Part shown: positions 58,488 to 64,000 of the stretch, piece after piece
Layout of the letters: each line of letters begins with the position of its first letter
Position numbering within the stretch: the first letter of the stretch is position 1
Assembly: GCA_001986395.2 (NCBI GenBank)
Contig: MQVO02000003.1
Span: 1,054,001-1,118,000, forward strand
Direction: 5' to 3'
Origin: Irpex lacteus
Taxonomy: Eukaryota > Basidiomycota > Agaricomycetes > Polyporales > Irpicaceae
DNA: 64,000 nucleotides
Notes under the pieces: generated by a model
The model's database searches: none
Seen by the model: only the letters and a program-made list of their open reading frames with translations
What the model was told of the DNA's origin: nothing
Made by a program: the position numbers and the translations under genes

Positions 58488-60079
58488 ATGCTGCCATCGC
58501 CTGGCCCTAAAAGACACCAGGGGCAGCTCCCACACCAGGCTGCGGCGGGTCACCTCAGCGACTCGTGCGACCGCACAATCCAACAGCAGCAGCCCATGCA
58601 CTGGCAGACAGCATGGGGAACCCAGTCTTTCCCTCAGGAGCTCATCGACACCACCATCGACTACCTCCAGTACGACAAGGCCGCCCTCCAAAAATGCTGC
58701 CTCGTACATCCGATGTGGCTCGATACAGCCAGATTCCATCTCTTCCGCTCCCTTCGCGTCTCTAACGCACCTCACAGCACCGTAGGCAAGCGTAAGGAGG
58801 GTGCGACTCCGAAAAATTTCCAGGCCTTCCTCGCCTTCATCAGTTATGAGGCGTCCGAAGGGTTCTGCTCGAGCGTGCGGACTTTGTTCATGATTGGAGA
58901 CGAGAAAGACCAGGACAGAGATACTCGGACACCAGTGGACACGCAGATGCTCGCGTCGATACTCATGAAGCTGCCCCAGCTGCGAGTCTTGGATCTGCAG
59001 AGAGTCCGCTTCCAAGAACGTGGCTTCCTCACATCGCACATCCCCTCCACTCGATTCCGCCTCGACCTGTTGTCGCTCAACTTTGTCGGGTCGAGAGAGG
59101 ACCCAGTCAGTAGTCTGGTTGGTGTACTCGGTCTATTCGCCGAGCTTGGTATGCTCCGTGCGAGCTATGTCGACGGACTTCGCGAGAACGCGGACGTGAT
59201 CACGCTGCGCAACCCATCCATCATCCAGCTCACTCAACATCTCAGAATACAACGAGCGTCGCTCAAGGGCTGGCCAGGCGCGACTCAGTTCCCTACTGTG
59301 CAGGTGTTCGTGAACATGATGCGCAAAGCCGAGACGGTCAACAGTCTGCAATGGCTCGAGGTGAAATGCAACATCATGCGGGAGGTGGAGTCGCTCGGAG
59401 GGTTCCTGAAAGAGGTCGGGGGGAGTCTTGTGCATTTGGCAATCGACATCTCAGAAGTCTTCCGTAGCCAGCAAGGTGCGTGATAGCCACTTTCGTCTTC
59501 GCGTCTTCTCTCCCTAACGGTTCTTGCTTACCCCCTACAGAACCCGACAAGATCGTCGATGCCTTACATATCCTGGAGTGTCACAACCTGCGATCATTGA
59601 GGATATGCATATTCCCCAACCTCATGAACCCCGTCGGCAACGAAGTAACCCTGGTTGACCGCGCGAGCGACTGTCTCGCCAAGATCCTCTCCGTCATCAC
59701 GCCCACCATACGCCGCGTGACGTTCGTGTTGGGGTACAACGACGTCCCCCTCGAAGCATGCAAGCTTATCAAGTGGGAGATGCTGCAGGACGTTGACTGG
59801 GACCGGTTCCCTAACCTCGAGCAGGTCAACATTGGTCTCATGCCCAGACATTCAGACCGATTGACGGAGATCAATGCTCGAGACCATATCCGCAGTAGGA
59901 TGCCTGGTCTGCACGGGCGCGGGCTGCTCCACTTTGAGGCGATGGTACGCATTTGGTTTCTCTCTTCCTTTGAACACACAACGAGCTGCTAACGATTTCC
60001 TCTCCAGACGTTTTGGGACGAACTCATTGCACCGGCACTGCTTCGCAAAGCCCAAAGCCTCCGCACGAAGACGACGTGA
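58488..60079 (+). CDS. F-box/leucine-rich-repeat-like protein of Agaricomycete type
   Basis: Exons 58488-59475, 59541-59944 and 60008-60079 give 487 residues, phases closing. After an N-tail rich in Gln and His comes FPQELIDTTIDYLQYDKAALQKCCLVHPMWLDTARFHLF, which matches the degenerate F-box start (xPxEL-I-x-x-I-x-x-L) common in large families of basidiomycete proteins. The rest has weak leucine-rich stretches (LPQLRVLDLQRV, LDLLSLNFVG, SLQWLEVKCN, CHNLRSLRICIFPN). Proteins of this layout may be SCF ubiquitin-ligase adaptors, but most are untested. The ATG at 58488 was chosen as the first in frame; Met-37 (MHWQTAW) is an alternative. Confidence 0.75.
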
Positions 60080-60440
60080 CGACAATGCCCCGACGAGAGT
60101 TCCGAGTATATGTGCATGGTAGAATATACCCTCTGTATTCTTGGCAAAAGCTGTCTTTGTAGTATACCGCATTCTTATTTGCTCAGCATTCATTATTTAC
60201 ATGAACACACACGCACGCAATGTACAAACTCATCGTAATGGCATATAATTCGAGCAGCGATTCTCAGCTGGCTGCGTATCGCCTTCACTAACCTCCATAC
60301 TCTCAACATCAGACGTTATGCGCGGTATACAAGAAAGCTCAATGTTGTATTCCAACAGTGCGTATTATATAGCTACTATGTATCGTCCCGATTTCTAGAT
60401 AATGTGGGTTTTACTAACGGGTATGTGGGCGAGCAAGCGT
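60080..60440. other. Convergent intergenic region
   Basis: 361 bases with the 3' ends of the F-box-like gene and CYP51. No feature seen. Confidence 0.5.
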
Positions 60441-62492
60441 TCAATCGAACTTCCTTCTCCTGTAAAGAATCGTCGCAGGCGTCTTGGGGAGCGTAATCAT
60501 CGTCTGCAAGACCACATGTCAGTCATGTGGTATCACGTCAGTAAGAAAAGAAGGCTACGTACGTGGTAGTTGGGCGGAGGAACACCACCCTCAGGCAGCT
60601 TGAGCTCCACTTGACGGATCACGGTAGCAATGAGTGTGCTCAGCTGCAGATAAGCGAACTGAAAAACAGATTGCGATTACAGTCAGGAACGTGTGACATT
60701 CGATGACATAAAGGCCAGCTCTCACCTGTTCACCAATGCACCTATGTCTGCCGGCACCGAAAGGCTGATACGGGGACTCTGTACCCTTGCTGACAAGACC
60801 GAAACCAAAGTCGACCTTGGCACCGTCCGCGTCGTTGTAGGCCTTGTAAGCTTGAGCGGCAACACCCTCAGGGTCAGACCACCGAGTAGGGTCCCACTGC
60901 TGCGCGTTCTTCCAGAGCATCGGGTCCATTTGGCTGACGGCGGCTGAGGACATCACCATGTAGCCCTTGGGAATGACGTATTGGCCATCCTCGGAGGGAG
61001 AAGCGAGGGTTTGGGGTACGACTGCGTCTTCACGGACGGCGCGCATGATACTGTGCAGAGGAGGGTGGATGCGGAGAGTTTCACGGATGACGGAGTCCAT
61101 GATGGGTAGGTCCTTGATTTCATCGTACTCCATGGTGCGCCATGTGCCGTCGGGCTGGCGGAAGTGCTTAACTTGCTCTTCATACAGCGCCTCGCTAAGA
61201 AAGTTGATCAAGATCAATACTCGAAGCTGAGTTAAGTTTCTCGTTCACATACCCAATATCGGTCCTGTCAGCAATGTGCAGGAGCGCCCAAGAGCTTGTA
61301 GCAGAGCTCGTGTGTTGACCAGCCATGAGCAAAGCAATCATAATGTGAGCGATCTCGTGATCCTTGAGTGCACGACCAGCACGGTACTTCTGTCCCATGA
61401 GCGAAGCGATCATGTCATGTTCTTCCTCCTAAAAAGGTCACCCATGTCATCAATTGTGAGCATCTCAAACTAACGTGAGTACTGACCTGACCAGGGTTTT
61501 CCCTACGGTTGCGAATGATGGAAACATACAGGTCACTGATCTTCTTGTGAGCAGCGTCACGCTTCTTGTAGCTAGGAAGAGGAAGATTGGGGAACATCCA
61601 ATGAAGAGGCGTGAAGCCTCCATCCAGGTCGTTGAACACAGCAGCATATTCCTTCGTGATCTTCGACCTGACCTCCCTACCCTGGAGAGTTCTAGACGCA
61701 GTGAGAATGGTGATTTCCGACATGGACTTGGCAGCCTCGAATGAACCCCACTCGTTGATGTCGTTCATCTGGAAGACACGGAAAGACGGTTCGGTCTTCA
61801 TGAATTGCAAGACTTCGTCCTCGATCATGCCGACGTAGGCACGGAAGTTGTCAGTCGACAGACCGAACTTGACGAACTTCTTCTGTTCCATGAGTAACTC
61901 GTTGGGGCAGTCGTAGACGACATCCTTGCCGAAAACTGGGGTAGTCAAATGCTGTATGACCCCCTCAGATGAGTGCCAGCTGGTGGCCTATGTGATGCGT
62001 GTACGCACCGTATAGGCATCCTCTGCGGAGAACACAGTGTGCTTTCCACCCATGATAAAGTTGTTGCCAGCGGGGTTAAGAGCAACGGTGATTCTCCGAC
62101 CAAGGAGAACGAATGTGAAGACGGGTCCATACTTAAACGAGAATGAGTACTGATAAAGGGATATGGTACAAACAACACACCTTTTCCCTGCAGTCAAAGA
62201 AGAACTTGATGGGGTTGTCACCGTACTGTGCGGCGGAGCCAAACCAGGGAATGTAATGGAAAACCACTGGTGGCAACGACCGATCCTGAGGGAGCTATTT
62301 TCGTAGTTTTAGAGATAGTGAGCCTCCTAGAAAATAAGGGGTGCGTACAAGCTGCAAGAGCACGTTAACTGCGATGGCGAAGAGTGGGATATTGACCAGA
62401 GCAAGTATAACGAGTTGGACGGTAGAGAAGCCCTGGAGGAATGTGAGGAGCTGGCCAAAGTAGCCCGCTACGGGCTCTGCGATGGTCGACAT
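60441..62492 (-). CDS. erg11: Lanosterol 14-alpha-demethylase CYP51
   Basis: ER-bound P450 of ergosterol synthesis and the target of azoles. The start at 62492 gives [16 protein letters not shown]; a hydrophobic anchor follows ([24 protein letters not shown]). Marks: [39 protein letters not shown] (keeps the Tyr that corresponds to Candida Tyr132), [10 protein letters not shown]-helix [15 protein letters not shown] (His in place of the usual acid, typical of CYP51), [14 protein letters not shown] (ExxR) and the cysteine loop [19 protein letters not shown]. The end is RRRKFD with the stop at 60441. About 545 residues and roughly eight introns. A TATA-like element lies about 100 bases upstream. 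Confidence 0.96.
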
Positions 62493-63462
62493 GGCTTTGT
62501 TGTCGTTCACCGGGTGGTCGTCGACGTTGTAGACGGTGGCAAGAGCAGAGAAAGGGTGGGCACGTCTTGTCGCGTGGACCACCCTGGAGATTATATTTTT
62601 ATATTTTGATCTTCCTCCCACCCCATCGTGCCATTTCTTATTTCGCTCACACAACAACGCTCACGTAAACTTCTGATGCGCCAGCTCCCGCCACCCCCGC
62701 CAACCTCCTCTGCCTGCTCTCGACCGCGACTCGACTGCGGTCGGCCACCGACACCGACGCCTCGATTCCTGTCAGCAAAACAAACTGGAAATGGGTCGAT
62801 TTTTGTTGCTGTTTTCGAGTGAGCTGAGCGAGGTACCGCCCGTCGATCGCTCGAATAACGTGAGTGGGACATCCATTCTTGTGGGAATTGGCCACGACTG
62901 CGTTTGCTGACCGTACGACCACGTAGACAAAGTACAGGCTGCGCAATAGTTGTGATGAGTGTGTGAGCTCAGCACACCGGCTTACCGCTCGCCAAGCCCG
63001 GATGCTCTCACCCTCTAGGAGCGTACGGCGTTCGTCGTAGAGTGGGTTGTGCAAAGGTGTCTATGCGCATGCTGTGAGATAGCAGTGCGAGTGGTAAATG
63101 CGACATTGGACGAGTGTTAGGCTGTTAGTCGTGCGAGATGCAGCAGGAATAGGTGCGTAGATGAATACATATATACCCAAGGGGTGAACGGGTTAGGAGA
63201 CGCGACTATGCCATACATGGACGTTCAATAACTCTTGTATGTGGCCCGGTGCACTACAGGTATCAAAAATGTGCTCATGCTTGACAGAGGTCATCGCTGT
63301 CGTCCGTATTTTAAACTGGACTGATCGTGCGGCTGACAGCTATCGTGGAGGCATAAGACTCCGCGCAGACCAAGGCTGGCAGTCCGCACGCCTTTCATTC
63401 CTGCTATCATCTTCCATTCATTCCTACTCTTACTTTCACTCCTTTATCCCACACTCCTTAAG
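62493..63462. promoter_or_regulatory. Divergent promoter region, CYP51 / coiled-coil gene
   Basis: 970 bases between divergent starts. Contains the CYP51 TATA-like element, C-rich tracts and short unsupported open frames. I found no clear SREBP-type sterol element by eye. Confidence 0.45.
62591..62607 (-). promoter_or_regulatory. TATA-like element of CYP51
   Basis: On the minus strand the sequence reads aaaatataaaaatataa, about 100-115 bases upstream of the CYP51 ATG. Position and composition fit a TATA box. Confidence 0.5.
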
Positions 63463-64000
63463 ATGCCTCACCGCACTGGTAAAGCTGGGTCCCAAAGATC
63501 GTCCCGGATGCTGCAACCTTCTAAGCAATCTAACCAAGTGAGTCGATCGTGTATTGCCTTCACATGTCGTCTGACGGCTCTGTTCAGCGTTCCCAAGTTG
63601 CAGCCCAACCCAAAGGGCAGCGGGAGTATGAGAACATCGCACCTCAGCAACCTAAGACTGATATAAAGGACGGCAAAGATATGGTGGTTCGTCGATCTTG
63701 CCTCTTCGATACTTCGACATTCGGCTGACACGAATGTCAAGCGCGCTCTAGTCCGCTATAGCCCTCAGGATCTCGAGGACCAATGTGAAAAGCTCAAGAA
63801 GAACAACGCTACCATGGAGCTCGAGCTACTCAAGGCTCGTCAAGAGGTAGAAGAGCTGAAGCGTTACAAAGCCTCGACTGTGAACGCGGTCAGCTGCGCG
63901 TTGGACGAATTGGCCAGAGCCCGTTCAAAACCCGACCATGACAATCGTCGTCTACGCCAGCAACTAGAATGTACCAACAGGGAACTTGTCTCGTCTCAGG
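63463..64000 (+). CDS. Coiled-coil protein, 3' end outside the window
   Basis: Exons 63463-63537, 63588-63683 and 63742 to the window edge, phases closing. The start is MPHRTGKAGSQRSSRM, a basic head. The third exon is a charged helix with heptad-like spacing (LEDQCEKLKKNNATMELELLKARQ, then VEELKRYK and further Arg/Glu-rich helix) still open at 64000. Such a pattern is common to many cytoskeletal or scaffold proteins; no family is recognised. Confidence 0.7.

Noticed and set aside
58377..59039. 220-codon minus-strand frame opposite the F-box-like gene
   Set aside because: Antisense shadow; the plus-strand model has closing phases and an F-box-like start.

Overview
The window is nuclear DNA from a filamentous basidiomycete, most likely an Agaricomycete. 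Almost every gene is cut by many introns of about 45-70 bases with GTRNGT donors, genes sit close together on both strands, and the gene set is fungal: LYS2 aminoadipate reductase, ERG6 and CYP51 of ergosterol synthesis, a YVC1-type vacuolar channel, an Rrm4-type endosomal RNA-binding protein, a CYP505-type P450-reductase fusion and Dal5-type transporters. There is no prokaryotic operon structure, CRISPR array, tRNA or rRNA that I can see. Exon models were built by hand from splice signals and reading phase; for several genes all phases close exactly.

Layout: 1-2881 (+) TRP-like calcium channel, 5' end outside the window. 3776-5366 (-) STK32/YANK-like kinase. 5802-6981 (+) macro-domain protein. 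7890-9824 (+) sugar transporter. 10346-12515 (-) stand-alone P450 related to the CYP505 heme domain. 13368-16050 (+) AIP1. 16677-17408 (-) NAC beta. 17662-18541 (+) GNAT acetyltransferase. 18886-19564 (-) coactosin-like protein. 19835-20437 (+) RRG9/neugrin-like. 20758-22751 (-) another P450. 22752-25510 is a gene-poor stretch. 25511-26468 (-) KEN-box protein. 26982-28016 (+) Aly/REF mRNA export factor. 28291-32771 (-) LYS2. 33057-37286 (-) CYP505 fusion. 38117-39405 (-) ERG6. 40791-43826 (-) Rrm4-like. 44199-46351 (-), 48260-50359 (-) and 54057-56160 (+) are three paralogous MFS transporters. 51141-53477 (+) Mad3. 56651-58198 (+) unknown protein. 58488-60079 (+) F-box/LRR-like protein. 60441-62492 (-) CYP51. 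63463 to the right edge (+) coiled-coil protein.

Most of this is housekeeping: cytoskeleton (AIP1, coactosin), translation and RNA (NAC beta, Aly/REF, Rrm4), respiration (RRG9), lysine and sterol synthesis. The P450s and transporters give an accessory flavour, but there is no backbone enzyme to define a secondary-metabolite cluster.

The most unusual signal is in Mad3. Behind the normal KEN/TPR head lies a long disordered tail with about a dozen copies of a short motif of the form I-x-V-F-R-D-E-E, resembling the Cdc20-binding ABBA motif. A second, otherwise unrecognised protein in the window (25511-26468) carries one exact ABBA consensus match, a KEN box and a basic/acidic securin-like layout. 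These are the two best candidates for undescribed biology here.
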